Positions 16,036 through 25,203 are shown, numbered from the stretch's first letter. The stretch: DNA of 64,000 bases from an uncultured Verrucomicrobiota bacterium (GCA_903960515.1 CAJCBL010000111.1:1-64000), one strand, 5' to 3'. Program-made: numbers and translations. The notes: generated by a model from the letters alone, not told the origin.

Positions 16036-17316
16036 ATGAAACGGCTCATTCGCATCTTCGCCTTCGCCCTCGGCCTTCTGCTGCTCTTCCTCACCGCCGT
16101 TGTCTGCACCAACACCTGGCTGCGCCAGCAAAACGAACAACTGCTGCGCGACACCCTCCGCAGCCGTGCCGGGCAGTTTTCCGACATTTTGGCGCTCACC
16201 AAGGCCGGACCGCCGCCGTGGTCACCGGAATTCACCCACCAACTCGGCCAGGCGCTCGACGCAAACATCGTCCTCCTGCCCCCTCCGCCGCCCAATGCGA
16301 AATCGCCCTCCTCCACCGCCGGCGTGCGCTGGAGCTTCGATCACGTTTTTGTCAACGCCGACGGCAGCCCCGCCGGCTACGCCCGGGTGCATCTCGCGCC
16401 TCCGCCCACGGTGCGGGCGATGGCCATGCTCCAGCGCGCCAGCGCCCTGCTGCTCTCCTTCGCCTTCCTGCTGCTGGGTGTGCTCATCTTGATGGTGTTC
16501 ATCAACCGCCGTTGGCTCCGAACCGACGATACAGACGATTCCACCGGGCCGGCCACGCCTGCGGGAGAGTTCAACGTCCTCAGCCAACTCGCCGAGCGCT
16601 CCGCCCGCCAGTCCGTAGAGCTCGAACAGGAGCGCAGCGAACGCCTGCGGGCCGAGGCGGACAAGAACCTCCAACAGGTCCTCCTTAATCGCGCACTGCA
16701 GGAGAAAATCGATATGGGCCGCGACCTCCACGATGGCCTGATTCAGTCGCTCTACGCCACCGGACTCACCATCCAAGCCAGCCGCAAGGCCCTTCCCCGG
16801 GACCCGGCCGAGGCGCGCAACCTCCTTGAAACCGCCCTGCAGACCCTCAACGCCGCCATCCGGGAAGTACGCCAATACATCTCCGGATTGGGCCCCGAAC
16901 AACTGCGCCAGCGCAGTTTCGCCGAGTCCGTGCAGGTTCTGGTAAACGAGCTCATCGCCGGTCGCGCTGTGGCCTATGAATCGCGCATCGACGACGCTGC
17001 CGCGCTGCGCATCCCCGCCACCCATGCTACCGACCTGCTGCAGATCGTGCGCGAGGCCGTCAGCAACAGCCTGCGACACGGCCAGGCCCGCCACATCTCC
17101 GTGCGTCTCCACCGCGAGGGCAACGCTCTGGCCCTGCTCGTGCAGGACGACGGCTCCGGTTTCGACCCCAAACTGGCCCAACGAGGGCACGGCCTTAACA
17201 ACATGCAGGCTCGCGCCACCCGAGTGGGTGCCTCCCTGCGCTACACCAGCCAAGCTGGCTCCGGCACCCGAATCGTGCTCGAATTCAACGAAGCCCCCGG
17301 CTCCGAAGATCTATGA
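16036..17316 (+). CDS. Sensor histidine kinase, HisKA_3 (NarX/LiaS-like)
   Basis: This 426-residue membrane kinase has a first membrane segment at residues 5-28 (FAFALGLLLLFLTAVV), a roughly 110-residue periplasmic sensor, and a second segment near 140-160 (LLLSFAFLLLGVLILMVF). A coiled stretch follows, then the HisKA_3 phosphoacceptor DMGRDLHDGLIQSLYATGL and an HATPase domain with N box REAVSNSLRHGQA, G1 QDDGSGFDP and G2 GHGLNNMQARA. Its stop overlaps the regulator's ATG by 4 nt, so the pair is translated together. The periplasmic signal is unknown. Confidence 0.9.
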   Translation: MKRLIRIFAFALGLLLLFLTAVVCTNTWLRQQNEQLLRDTLRSRAGQFSDILALTKAGPPPWSPEFTHQLGQALDANIVLLPPPPPNAKSPSSTAGVRWSFDHVFVNADGSPAGYARVHLAPPPTVRAMAMLQRASALLLSFAFLLLGVLILMVFINRRWLRTDDTDDSTGPATPAGEFNVLSQLAERSARQSVELEQERSERLRAEADKNLQQVLLNRALQEKIDMGRDLHDGLIQSLYATGLTIQASRKALPRDPAEARNLLETALQTLNAAIREVRQYISGLGPEQLRQRSFAESVQVLVNELIAGRAVAYESRIDDAAALRIPATHATDLLQIVREAVSNSLRHGQARHISVRLHREGNALALLVQDDGSGFDPKLAQRGHGLNNMQARATRVGASLRYTSQAGSGTRIVLEFNEAPGSEDL

Positions 17317-17960
17317 AAACCACCGCCACCCTGCGCATTGCCATCGTCGACGACAGTCAGGTCGTGCGCATGGGCCTGAAGGCCCTGCTCACCTCCGAAC
17401 ACGACATCACCATCGTCGGCGAGGCCGGCAAAGTCGCCGAGGCGGTCGCGATGGCCGCCCGCACGCGCCCCGATGTCATGCTCCTCGACATCCGCTTGGC
17501 CGACGGCACCGGCTTCGAGGTCTGCCGCCAGATCCTCAAGGAGAATCCCGCCATCCGTGTCCTCTTCCTCACTTCAGTCATCGACGACAAACTCATCAAT
17601 GAAGCCATCCGCTCCGGCGGCCAAGGCTACCTCCTCAAGGAGGTCGGAGCGGAGGACCTGGTGCAGGCCGTCCACGATGTGGCCGCCGGCAAATCCGTGC
17701 TCGATCCCCAAGCCACCGCCCGGGTGCTCGAGTTGATGCGCGACCGCTCCGCCCAGACCGGCTCCCCCATATCCAGCCTTTCGCCACAGGAGAGACGCGT
17801 GCTCACCCTCATCGCCGCCGGCAAGACCAACAAGGAGGTGGGCGGCGAACTCGGACTCACCGAGAAGACGGTGAAAAACTACCTCGCCAACATCTTCGCC
17901 AAGCTCGACGTCACCCGCCGCTCCCAGGCCGTGGCGATGTTCGTCTCCGCCAAGGACTGA
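17313..17960 (+). CDS. NarL/LuxR-family response regulator
   Basis: 215 residues. The receiver domain has acidic residues at IAIVDDSQVVRMG, the phosphorylated Asp in DVMLLDIRLADG and the switch Lys in QGYLLKEVGAEDL. A LuxR-type HTH follows: LSPQERRVLTLIAAGKTNKE then LTEKTVKNYLANIFAKL. It is the partner of the kinase at 16036. Targets are unknown; no downstream gene is close enough on this strand to be an obvious member of the same unit. Confidence 0.92.
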   Translation: MKTTATLRIAIVDDSQVVRMGLKALLTSEHDITIVGEAGKVAEAVAMAARTRPDVMLLDIRLADGTGFEVCRQILKENPAIRVLFLTSVIDDKLINEAIRSGGQGYLLKEVGAEDLVQAVHDVAAGKSVLDPQATARVLELMRDRSAQTGSPISSLSPQERRVLTLIAAGKTNKEVGGELGLTEKTVKNYLANIFAKLDVTRRSQAVAMFVSAKD

Positions 17961-18202
17961 TCCGCCGGCGCGCTTGGGCGGTGGGAGAATTCCGATCGTG
18001 GCGGCGTTGGCAGAAGCAACGGGCACACCCCACGGCCCCGCCTGCCGAGCGCCGGGGTGCGCAAAACCGCCGGACTTGTAGTGCGCGCCCAACGCCGGGC
18101 GTAATCACCACAAGCCGCTCGTCGAGCTACAAGTCTTCGCATTTCCGGGCGTCGCTACGTTCTGGCGACCGCCGGCCGCAAGTACTCCCACTGCCGCCCC
18201 CC

Positions 18203-18859
18203 TCAAGCCTTGGCCTCGAACACCGGCACCGGCTGGGGCCGAAGCGGCGAATACGCCGCCCCCACCGCCTTCCCCGCCCCCTGCGCGGAGTCCCCGCCCC
18301 CCTGGGCCAACTCACCTCGAGCCTGGGCCTCGGCCTGCGCCGCTGCGGCGGCCACGGAATGGTCGGCGGCCGAGGGATCGGTAGGCGCCAAAGCCGCCGC
18401 CTTCACCGTCGCCATCTTCTCGATAGTCGCCTTCGGATCGCCGGCCACCGGAGCCACGTCGATGCTCACCTCACCACCTGTGGCATACATCATCCCGTCG
18501 GGCCCCTTCTCATAGGTGTAACTGGCCGCCCCCTGCACCAAGCTCCCTCCAGCGGCTATATGCGCCGCCTCATGGGCCCTCACGGCTGCATCGGAGGCCT
18601 TGAGCCTCGAGAGCACCTGCTGGACCTCGGAGCTGGCCGGTACCAAGCCTGAAGCCAAAGCCGGGGCTAGCGGCTGGGCGGGCTGACGATAAGCGGTCAT
18701 CTGCCGGCTGGAAGAATCCCCCGCGACCGTCGTTTTGCCGCCCATCCCGGCTGAGGGTATCGCAGTCTTGGCGGGCGTGCGGTGGCCGGTGAAATCCAGA
18801 TACGGATTCGGTCCGGCTCTATCGGGGAGCAGCCCGGCACTGTTGCCCACAGCGAACAT
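18203..18859 (-). CDS. SprA-related putative metalloprotease-like protein
   Basis: 218 residues from the ATG at 18859. The core KASDAAVRAHEAAHIAAGG carries an HE-x-x-H zinc-type motif, followed by GAASYTYEKGPDGMMYATGG, EVSIDVAPVAGDPKATI and ALAPTDPSAADHSVAAAA. This is the conserved block of the SprA-related family (PF12118), whose members are described as catalase-like or putative metalloproteases of unknown role. N- and C-terminal parts are low complexity (Ala/Pro/Gln). Isolated gene. Confidence 0.8.
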   Translation of the reverse strand: MFAVGNSAGLLPDRAGPNPYLDFTGHRTPAKTAIPSAGMGGKTTVAGDSSSRQMTAYRQPAQPLAPALASGLVPASSEVQQVLSRLKASDAAVRAHEAAHIAAGGSLVQGAASYTYEKGPDGMMYATGGEVSIDVAPVAGDPKATIEKMATVKAAALAPTDPSAADHSVAAAAAQAEAQARGELAQGGGDSAQGAGKAVGAAYSPLRPQPVPVFEAKA

Positions 18860-18911
18860 GGCCGCCGAGCTAATGGGCAACCGGGCGCTCCGCAAGCGGC
18901 GGAGCCTCCGG

Positions 18912-19439
18912 CTATTTCGCCTCGGCGAACCGCAGATCCACCATCAAGTCGGCAGCAATCGTTTCCAGATCGCCCCGCAGTGCAGCCATGTCGGTGCCGG
19001 CCGGGATGAGCAGCTCGGCCTGCGCCTGAAACAAAGTGCCGCCAGACATCGGCGCATCCACACATTCGGTGGTCAACTCCTCCACATTCACCCGGTGCGC
19101 GGCCAGCACATGCGTAACCTGGTGCACGATACCGGGGCGGTCCTGCCCGACCAGTTCCAAGCGCACCGAAACGCCAGCATTCGCCACCGGCGCCGCAGCG
19201 GGATCGGGCGCCACGACCACCTTCAAGCCCTTCGGGTCGAGCCCGACCAGTGCTGCACGCAACTCATCCTCACGGGCGGCCGGGAGCGATACCCGGGCGA
19301 TGCCGGCGAACTGCCCGCCCAAGCGTGCCATGCGGCTTTCCAGCCAGTTGCCCCCGTGGGACGCGACGCTTTGAGCTACCGATTCCACCAGACCGGGACG
19401 GTCGGCGCCGACAAGAGTCAGGACAAGCGAGGTATTCAC
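18912..19439 (-). CDS. Tandem ACT-domain protein (GcvR-like)
   Basis: 175 residues with two ACT domains: LVLTLVGADRPGLVESVAQS (about 5-80) and VRLELVGQDRPGIVHQVTHV (about 90-170). The G-x-D-R-P-G-[LI]-V motif in each is that of the glycine cleavage repressor GcvR and related amino-acid-sensing proteins. There is no DNA-binding domain, so it probably acts by binding a partner. It lies just downstream of the ffs RNA gene on the same strand. Confidence 0.85.
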   Translation of the reverse strand: MNTSLVLTLVGADRPGLVESVAQSVASHGGNWLESRMARLGGQFAGIARVSLPAAREDELRAALVGLDPKGLKVVVAPDPAAAPVANAGVSVRLELVGQDRPGIVHQVTHVLAAHRVNVEELTTECVDAPMSGGTLFQAQAELLIPAGTDMAALRGDLETIAADLMVDLRFAEAK

Positions 19440-19500
19440 GACTTGTTGGTAACAGGACAGCGCCGCCGGGCAAGGCGGCTACACCAGCTAGAAAATAAAA

Positions 19501-19598
19501 GTGGCCAGGCACCCCACGGCACTGGGAGGACGTCGTCACCGTTGCTACCTTCCGGTCCTGGCGGAGTTCACGCGCCTGCCCATGCATGGGACCTGGCC
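19501..19598 (-). ncRNA. ffs: Signal recognition particle RNA, small bacterial (4.5S) type
   Basis: On the minus strand the tip of the hairpin reads CAGGACCGGAAGGTAGCAAC, the conserved SRP Alu-less domain IV loop (G-GAAG/GGAAGG and A-GCA) that binds Ffh M domain. The ends pair: GGCCAGG at 19592-19598 with CCTGGCC at 19502-19508. A T-rich run (TTTTATTTT) follows at 19492-19500 and would terminate it. Length is about 98 nt. End positions are estimated from pairing. Confidence 0.9.
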
Positions 19599-19695
19599 GT
19601 TGCGGACCGTAGGTGCGGCGCCCCGCACAGCAATCAGATTCTGGCACCAAAATCGACTACCCGGTCCGCTCCGTTTTCTGGAGTCGCCTAAACGC

Positions 19696-20175
19696 TCACC
19701 TTGGAGGCGCAGGCGGAGCGTTGTCCGGAGGCTCCGGCATGTCCTCTGGCGACGGCGGAGCGTCTCCGGAGCGGGACCGTCCCCGTTGGTCGCGCTCCAC
19801 TTGATGGCGGCGCATGCGCTCGAATTGCTCCTTCTGATAGTCCGCGAATTTCGCACTCTGCGCAGGCGTGAGCATCGCCTCGATCTTCGCATTCATCGAT
19901 CGTATCCGCTGAAAGGTCACCTCACGGGAATCGCGGCGCAGCTTCGCCAACTCCTCGCCGGTGGCGCGCATCACCGCCTCGACCTGTGGGCGCTGCTCCG
20001 GGGTGAAGGCGAGTGCGCGGTCCATGCGCTCCATATTGCGCTCCATGAAGGGCCGCCGCTCCTGCGCCCGGCCATGTCCCTGCGGTGCCAGCCGCAGCGC
20101 AAGAAACGCGCCGCTTGCAGCGCCAGCCAGGAAAAGACCGGCCAAAATCAGGATAGTACGTGGCTTCGTGTTCAT
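19696..20175 (-). CDS. Membrane-anchored periplasmic Spy/CpxP-like protein
   Basis: 159 residues: an N-terminal membrane anchor (ILILAGLFLAGAASGAFLAL), then a helical periplasmic part with FTPEQRPQVEAVM and MLTPAQSAKFADYQKEQFER, resembling the L-T-x-x-Q repeats of Spy/CpxP and heavy-metal-resistance sensor proteins. The tail is Pro-rich (SPEDMPEPPDNAPPAPP). It is the third gene of an ECF-sigma operon (gap of 4 nt), which suggests a link to an envelope stress response. The exact ligand is unknown. Confidence 0.7.
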   Translation of the reverse strand: MNTKPRTILILAGLFLAGAASGAFLALRLAPQGHGRAQERRPFMERNMERMDRALAFTPEQRPQVEAVMRATGEELAKLRRDSREVTFQRIRSMNAKIEAMLTPAQSAKFADYQKEQFERMRRHQVERDQRGRSRSGDAPPSPEDMPEPPDNAPPAPPR

Positions 20176-20179
20176 AGCG

Positions 20180-20467
20180 TCAGAGTTGGGCCACCAATTC
20201 GGCCACCGGATCGTCCAGATCGTCGTCTGCCGTGTTGTTGCCGGCCAAGGTCGGGTAGGTCGCGGCGGCAGAGGAAAGCATCACCACCAAGGCCAGCCCC
20301 AAGGCGCGCCATGCCCACAAACCCAGGACATCGACCCGCTCGCGGGGCTGGGCCAGCCCCAGCGCAGCCACTCGGGTGGCAAACCCCAAAGGCAACGCAA
20401 CGCACTCCTCCGCCGGCGCACGGCGGGCTACAGCGACCAGTTTCAACCAAGGATCGGGGTGTTTCAT
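20180..20467 (-). CDS. Small membrane protein of the ECF sigma operon (possible anti-sigma factor)
   Basis: 95 residues with one hydrophobic segment (ALGLALVVMLSSAAATYPTL) and a short cytosolic N-terminus (PWLKLVAVARRAPAEE). Its ATG overlaps the stop of the sigma gene by 4 nt. Position and topology fit an anti-sigma factor or accessory protein, but no zinc-type H-x3-C-x2-C motif is present, so the role is inferred from context only. Confidence 0.6.
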   Translation of the reverse strand: MKHPDPWLKLVAVARRAPAEECVALPLGFATRVAALGLAQPRERVDVLGLWAWRALGLALVVMLSSAAATYPTLAGNNTADDDLDDPVAELVAQL

Positions 20468-21084
20468 GGGCGTTCCTTTCGTTCCAATTGTTCGAAGAGC
20501 TTGCGCAGCTTCCGGCGTGCGCGAAAAGCGCGGACTTTGATCATGCTCGTCCCCCAGCCCGTGAGCTGGCGGATCTCGGCAACCGATTTCTGTTCGAGGT
20601 CCAGTAGCGTTATGACCGTGCGGTCGGCCGGCGAAAGTTCGGCGAGCAGGCGGCCGATCAGCTCCTTGGCGGCGAGAGCATCGGTCGCATCCTCGCCATC
20701 GCTACCGGTAAGCACCGCGTCGAGCACCTGCGCCTCGTTCTCGGCAAGATCGGCCCATCGCATCTCGGGGCGGCGCTGCTGGTAGCGCAGATGATCGATA
20801 CAGGTGGTCACCGCGATCCGCGACACCCAGTGGGTGAGGGGCATCTCCCCGCGGTACTGTTCGAGTCGGCTGAACATTTTCATGTAAACCTCCTGGGAGA
20901 GGTCCTCCTCGGCCACCCGGCGAGGCAGGTGGGCTCGCACAATTTTGCGCACCAATGGATGGAGAGCCTCGACGAGCGACCGCGCAGCGGCCTGATTGCC
21001 GCGGCGGACACCGGCGAGCAGCTCATCGTAGTCGGGCGGCGGATTCTCGTCCATGTGGATGCTGGAAATACCGATCTCACTCAA
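20464..21084 (-). CDS. ECF-type RNA polymerase sigma factor
   Basis: About 196-206 residues (ATG at 21084 or, more likely, at 21054 before DENPPPDYDELL). Region 2 shows EEDLSQEVYMKMFSRLEQY and THWVSRIAVTTCIDHLRY. Region 4 shows LSPADRTVITLLDLEQKSVA followed by EIRQLTGWGTSMIKVRAFRA. It heads an operon with a small membrane protein (4-nt overlap) and the Spy-like protein, so it probably controls its own operon in response to an envelope signal (inference). Confidence 0.9.
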   Translation of the reverse strand: MSEIGISSIHMDENPPPDYDELLAGVRRGNQAAARSLVEALHPLVRKIVRAHLPRRVAEEDLSQEVYMKMFSRLEQYRGEMPLTHWVSRIAVTTCIDHLRYQQRRPEMRWADLAENEAQVLDAVLTGSDGEDATDALAAKELIGRLLAELSPADRTVITLLDLEQKSVAEIRQLTGWGTSMIKVRAFRARRKLRKLFEQLERKERP

Positions 21085-21372
21085 GGCAACGAGACGGGGC
21101 CAGCACTGCGGAGGTTACCGCCACATCGGTGGGATAAAAGAGGATTCTGTCGGGTGGCCGGCATCGTTGACAGCCGGGGAACCGGACGGCTAACTGCCCC
21201 TCGTGATTCCCTCCCCGACAGCGCCTCGACTTGAGGTCGACCCGGCCAGCCCCCACGTGGGCCTTCGACTGGCGCTGCCCTGAATTTCCGGGGCCGCACC
21301 CCTTGCCGCCGGCCAGAGGTGCGCCGTACCCGGTACGAGCCGAGAAACGCCGTCCTTCCCCTTTCCTTCGTC

Positions 21373-23052
21373 ATGCAAAAGCCACCGATCACCAAATACC
21401 GCCCGTTCCCGCAGGTCGACTTGCCCAATCGGCAGTGGCCGGGCCGCACAATCACGCAAGCCCCGGTCTGGTGCAGCGTAGATCTGCGGGATGGCAACCA
21501 GGCCCTCGCCCAGCCCATGAGCGTGGATGAGAAGCTCGAATACTTCGAACTGCTGGTGCAGATCGGCTTCAAGGAGATCGAGGTGGGATTCCCCTCCGCC
21601 TCGCAGATCGAGTTCGATTTCTGCCGCCGCCTCATCGAGGAGAACCGCATCCCGGCCGACGTCGCCATCCAGGTGCTCTGCCAGTGCCGCGAGGACCTCA
21701 TCCTGCGCTCGCTCGAAGCGCTCCGCGGCGCCCGCAAGGTGATCTTCCACCTCTACAACTCCACCTCGCCCAAGCAGCGCGAATACGTCTTCAACGCCAC
21801 CAAGTCCGAGATCGTCGCCATCGCCACCCACGGGGTCTCCTTCCTCAAGGAGCAGATGAAGCCCCTCGTGGCCTCCGGCGCCGAGCTGCGCCTGGAGTAT
21901 TCGCCGGAGAGTTTCACCAGCACCGAGCTCGAGTTCGCCCTGGAGATTTGCGAGGCCGTCACCGACGTCTGGCAGCCCACCCCGGCCAACAAGATAATCC
22001 TCAACCTGCCCGCAACCGTCGAATACGCCACGCCCAACATCCACGCCGACCAGATCGAGTGGATGTGCACCCACCTCACCCGGCGCGGCTCCACCCTCAT
22101 CAGCCTCCACACCCACAACGACCGCGGCACCGGCGTGGCGGCCACCGAACTGGGCCTGCTCGCCGGCGCCGACCGCGTAGAGGGCACCCTCTTCGGCAAC
22201 GGCGAGCGCACGGGCAACCTGGATATCGTCAACGTAGCCCTCAACCTCTACACCCACGGCCTCCACCCGGGTCTGGACTTCTCCAACATCAACCACGTGC
22301 GCGAAGTCTACGAGCGCTGCACCAAGCTCGAGGTGCCTCCGCGCCAGCCCTACGCCGGCGAACTCGTATTCACCGCCTTCTCCGGCTCCCACCAGGATGC
22401 CATCAAGAAGTCCTGGCCCCACCAGAGCCCCGACCGCCCGTGGGACGTGATCTACATCCCGGTCGACCCGGCCGACATCGGCCGCACCTACCGCGCGATC
22501 ATCCGCATCAACAGCCAGTCGGGCAAAGGCGGCGTGGCCTACATCCTCGAGAAGGAGTACGGGCTGCAGCTCCCCAAGCTCATGCACAAGGAGCTGGGCA
22601 AACTCATCAACGACTACGCCGACGCCAAGGGCACCGAGATCGCCGCCGAGGAGATCCACTCGCTCTTCCAGAACGAGTACATCAACCGCACCGCACCCTA
22701 CGCCCTGTCGGACTTCTCAGCGCATCCGCGCGGCGGACACCACCAGGAGACCGAGTGCACCGCCGACCTCATCATCGAAGGCCGTCCCCAGCGCCTGCGC
22801 GGCAAGGGCAACGGCCCCATCGCCGCCTTCGTGCACGCCCTCGAGCTCGCCGGGCTCAAGAACTTCCAACTCCTCTCCTACAACGAGCACTCGCTGGGCG
22901 AGGGCGCCGACTCCAAGGCCGCCGCCTACATCCAGATCAAGACCGACCGCGGGCTCACGCTCTTCGGGGCCGGAATCGACACCAACATCGAAGTGGCCTC
23001 GATCCGCGCGCTGCTCAGCGCCCTCAATCGCGCCGCCGTAAAGACGGCCTGA
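21373..23052 (+). CDS. leuA: 2-isopropylmalate synthase
   Basis: This 559-residue enzyme is of the long (LeuA2, Corynebacterium/yeast-like) class. N-terminal FPQVDLPNRQWPGRTIT and APVWCSVDLRDGNQALAQPM place the catalytic Arg-Asp at the barrel start. HTHNDRGTGVAATELGLLAG gives the metal-binding His-x-His and catalytic region, followed by GTLFGNGERTGNLDIVNVAL. The C-terminal regulatory domain is present (GHHQETECTADLIIEGRPQR). It makes the first committed intermediate of leucine synthesis from 2-oxoisovalerate and acetyl-CoA. The ATG at 21373 fits the family. Monocistronic with a strong terminator. No leader peptide or T-box was seen upstream. Confidence 0.95.
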   Translation: MQKPPITKYRPFPQVDLPNRQWPGRTITQAPVWCSVDLRDGNQALAQPMSVDEKLEYFELLVQIGFKEIEVGFPSASQIEFDFCRRLIEENRIPADVAIQVLCQCREDLILRSLEALRGARKVIFHLYNSTSPKQREYVFNATKSEIVAIATHGVSFLKEQMKPLVASGAELRLEYSPESFTSTELEFALEICEAVTDVWQPTPANKIILNLPATVEYATPNIHADQIEWMCTHLTRRGSTLISLHTHNDRGTGVAATELGLLAGADRVEGTLFGNGERTGNLDIVNVALNLYTHGLHPGLDFSNINHVREVYERCTKLEVPPRQPYAGELVFTAFSGSHQDAIKKSWPHQSPDRPWDVIYIPVDPADIGRTYRAIIRINSQSGKGGVAYILEKEYGLQLPKLMHKELGKLINDYADAKGTEIAAEEIHSLFQNEYINRTAPYALSDFSAHPRGGHHQETECTADLIIEGRPQRLRGKGNGPIAAFVHALELAGLKNFQLLSYNEHSLGEGADSKAAAYIQIKTDRGLTLFGAGIDTNIEVASIRALLSALNRAAVKTA

Positions 23053-23100
23053 TACGGTAGTGGCGCCGCGAAGCCGCGCTGCCCGCCCCCCAGAAACACA

Positions 23101-23131
23101 AAAGGCGGAGCCGCTCGGCTCCGCCTTTTGG
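23101..23131 (+). terminator. Rho-independent terminator after leuA (bidirectional)
   Basis: AAAGGCGGAGCC, loop GCTC, GGCTCCGCCTTTT: a perfect stem flanked by A and T runs, 48 bp after the leuA stop. It can also serve the convergent aquaporin gene. Confidence 0.95.
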
Positions 23132-23198
23132 TTATCAGGGATGGCCCCTGCTAATGCAGGCCAGCGTGCTTGCACACGCTTCCCGGCCTGCACCAATC

Positions 23199-23223
23199 GG
23201 GCCGGCACCAGACCGGCCCTACA
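23199..23223. repeat. REP-like palindrome
   Basis: On the minus strand: TGTAGG followed by an inverted repeat GCCGGTC/GGCCGGC-type stem. The TGTAGG head plus palindrome is the form typical of RAYT-associated REPs. Similar elements are at 27598-27627, 44491-44514, 62184-62209 and 62946-62975. Confidence 0.6.
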
Positions 23224-23225
23224 AT

Positions 23226-23861
23226 TCAGTCCGCATCCTCGGCCAGCGCCTTGAAGGCAAAAGCCGCCACCGCACCGCCGGCCAGATTGGCCACGAGGAA
23301 AATCCAGATGCTGCTCCAGGCCGAGAGGCCCATCAGCGTCACGCCAAGAGCGACCGCCGGATTGAAGGCGCCGCCGGAGATCGAACCCACCGAATACGCG
23401 CCCACCAGCACCGTGAAGCCGATGGCCAGTCCGTAGAAAGAGTTGCCCGCCGTACCCTTGGCCGTGGCGGTATTGAGCACCACCCACACCAGGGCGAAGG
23501 TGAAGAGAAACTCCACCAGCAGCGCCGGCCCTACGGCCGGTTGACCTGCCGTCAACTTGGCCAGTTCTTCGATGGGTTTGAGATACTGCACCGCCGCCGC
23601 GGCTACGGCCGCCGCAGTGAACTGCGCGATCCAGTAAGGCACCACGTCCTTCGCCGGGCACTTGCCGCGGATGAAGACGCCCAGCGTCACCGCCGGGTTG
23701 AAATGGCCCCCCGAGATATGCCCGCCGGCGAAGATCATCACGGCCAAGACCGTTCCGATAGCCAGCGGAGCCATGGCGCCGGCGCCGGGGGTGATCACGG
23801 TCATTCCGATCGTGAACACGAGGAAGAACGTGCCGATGAATTCAACTATTGCTTTCTTCAT
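23226..23861 (-). CDS. Aquaporin / MIP family channel
   Basis: This 211-residue protein has six membrane segments and both NPA loops: HISGGHFNPAVTLGVFIRGK and SISGGAFNPAVALGVTLMGL. The N-terminus MKKAIVEFIGTFFLVFTIGM is typical of AqpZ-like bacterial channels. It is predicted to conduct water (or small solutes such as glycerol) across the inner membrane. The ATG at 23861 is chosen from this conserved start. Converges on leuA across a shared terminator. Confidence 0.92.
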   Translation of the reverse strand: MKKAIVEFIGTFFLVFTIGMTVITPGAGAMAPLAIGTVLAVMIFAGGHISGGHFNPAVTLGVFIRGKCPAKDVVPYWIAQFTAAAVAAAAVQYLKPIEELAKLTAGQPAVGPALLVEFLFTFALVWVVLNTATAKGTAGNSFYGLAIGFTVLVGAYSVGSISGGAFNPAVALGVTLMGLSAWSSIWIFLVANLAGGAVAAFAFKALAEDAD

Positions 23862-24030
23862 GGGAGCGAGGATTTGCGAAGCGGCGACAGAGTTTGGATT
23901 GAGTGAATTGCCCCGGAGCGAAGGCGCCGCAACGCCGCCCGAAGCGGCGCGCAGTGTTCCCAGAACACGGCCGGAGTCGAGCCGGCAAATACAGCCCCCG
24001 AGGTTGCAGCGCCCCCACCCCGCCCTGGCC

Positions 24031-24681
24031 CTACCGGCGGGCCGCCACAGCGTGCTTGCGCCTCGGGAACAGTTCCCGACATAGCGGACACACTGTGCCG
24101 TCGCATCCACGGGCGGTGCAATGCTCGCGTCCGTAGTAGATGATGCGCAGGTGCAGCGCATTCCATTGCTCCCGAGGGAACAGCGCCTTCAGGTCGCGCT
24201 CGGTCTGCACCACGCTGCGCCCGTCACTCAGGCCCCAGCGCTGCGCCAGCCGGTGGATATGAGTGTCTACCGGAAAGGCCGGTTGGCCGAAGGCCTGCGC
24301 CATCACCACCGACGCCGTCTTGTGCCCCACTCCCGGCAGCGCCTCCAGGGCGTCCCAGTCGCACGGCACCGCGCCACCGTGCTGTGTCACCAGTATCTCG
24401 GAGAGGCCGCGGATAGCCTTCGCCTTCTGCGGTGCCAACCCGCACGGCCGCACGATCGCCTGTATCTCCGCAACCGGTACCAGCGCCATCGCCGCTGCGT
24501 CTCCCGCCCGGGCAAAGAGCGCGGGGGTGACTTCGTTCACGCGTTTGTCGGTGCACTGCGCCGAAAGCAGCACAGCCACGAGCAAGGTGTACGCGTCGCG
24601 GTGCTCGAGCGGGATCGGCGGTGCCGGATAGCGCTCGGCAAGCCGGCGGGCGACAAGATCGGCGCGCTGCTGCTGGGTCAT
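24031..24681 (-). CDS. nth: Endonuclease III (DNA glycosylase/AP lyase)
   Basis: 216 residues, normal length. The helix-hairpin-helix ALEALPGVGHKTASVVMAQA carries the catalytic Lys, and AFPVDTHIHRLAQRWG the catalytic Asp. It removes oxidised pyrimidines and nicks the abasic site. The C-terminal iron-sulphur cysteines read C-TARG-C-DGTV-C-PL-C, giving spacing x4-x4-x2 instead of the usual x6-x2-x5. Four Cys remain, so a cluster is still possible. The start at 24681 (MTQQQRADLVARRL) fits the family. Confidence 0.92.
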   Translation of the reverse strand: MTQQQRADLVARRLAERYPAPPIPLEHRDAYTLLVAVLLSAQCTDKRVNEVTPALFARAGDAAAMALVPVAEIQAIVRPCGLAPQKAKAIRGLSEILVTQHGGAVPCDWDALEALPGVGHKTASVVMAQAFGQPAFPVDTHIHRLAQRWGLSDGRSVVQTERDLKALFPREQWNALHLRIIYYGREHCTARGCDGTVCPLCRELFPRRKHAVAARR

Positions 24682-24854
24682 CTCCGCAGCAAAACCGCGG
24701 CAGCCCCGCAGGCAAGCACGCCGCCCTTGCGGGGGTCTTCCCCTCATTCGCGGGCGAGTCGTTTGCGAGTCGCCACGACAGCCCGCATCATAAGGCACCA
24801 AAAATCGCGCCCGCTGCGCCGCCACCACCCTCCCACCATTGAACCCACTTAACC

Positions 24855-25022
24855 ATGACCGTATCCAGCTCCAGCACTGTCTCCCGCCCGCCGCCGCCCC
24901 CCCCACCTCGCAAGGAAATCCAGCGCGAGCAACCGCCCCCGCCTGAGCCCGAGGCCGCCCAGGAAGCGGCGCCAGAACGCGACAACGACCGCGTTGGCTC
25001 CTTCCTCAACGCCAAGGCCTGA
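24855..25022 (+). CDS. Small proline-rich hypothetical protein (55 aa)
   Basis: The ATG at 24855 opens a 55-codon frame: a Ser-rich start (MTVSSSSTVSR), a run of seven Pro, a charged Pro/Glu/Ala middle, and a C-terminal motif DNDRVGSFLNAKA. The ending resembles the short conserved tails of small motility-associated proteins, but I cannot assign it. It is divergent from nth. No downstream gene shares its strand closely. Confidence 0.45.
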   Translation: MTVSSSSTVSRPPPPPPPRKEIQREQPPPPEPEAAQEAAPERDNDRVGSFLNAKA

Positions 25023-25203
25023 TAGCCCGGCTGCAATACCCGCGGCGCAACGCACAGGTGTTGCGCCGCGGCTTCGTTTCAAGCCCCCGCCAGCAGCGGC
25101 CCACGCCCCCATAGGGCGCCAAGCCGGTAAGCAACGATTCAACACAGGCCCCTGGGCCGCCCGAGCCCCGCGCGTGGCGTTTCGCTCGTGGCACCGGCTC
25201 CCG

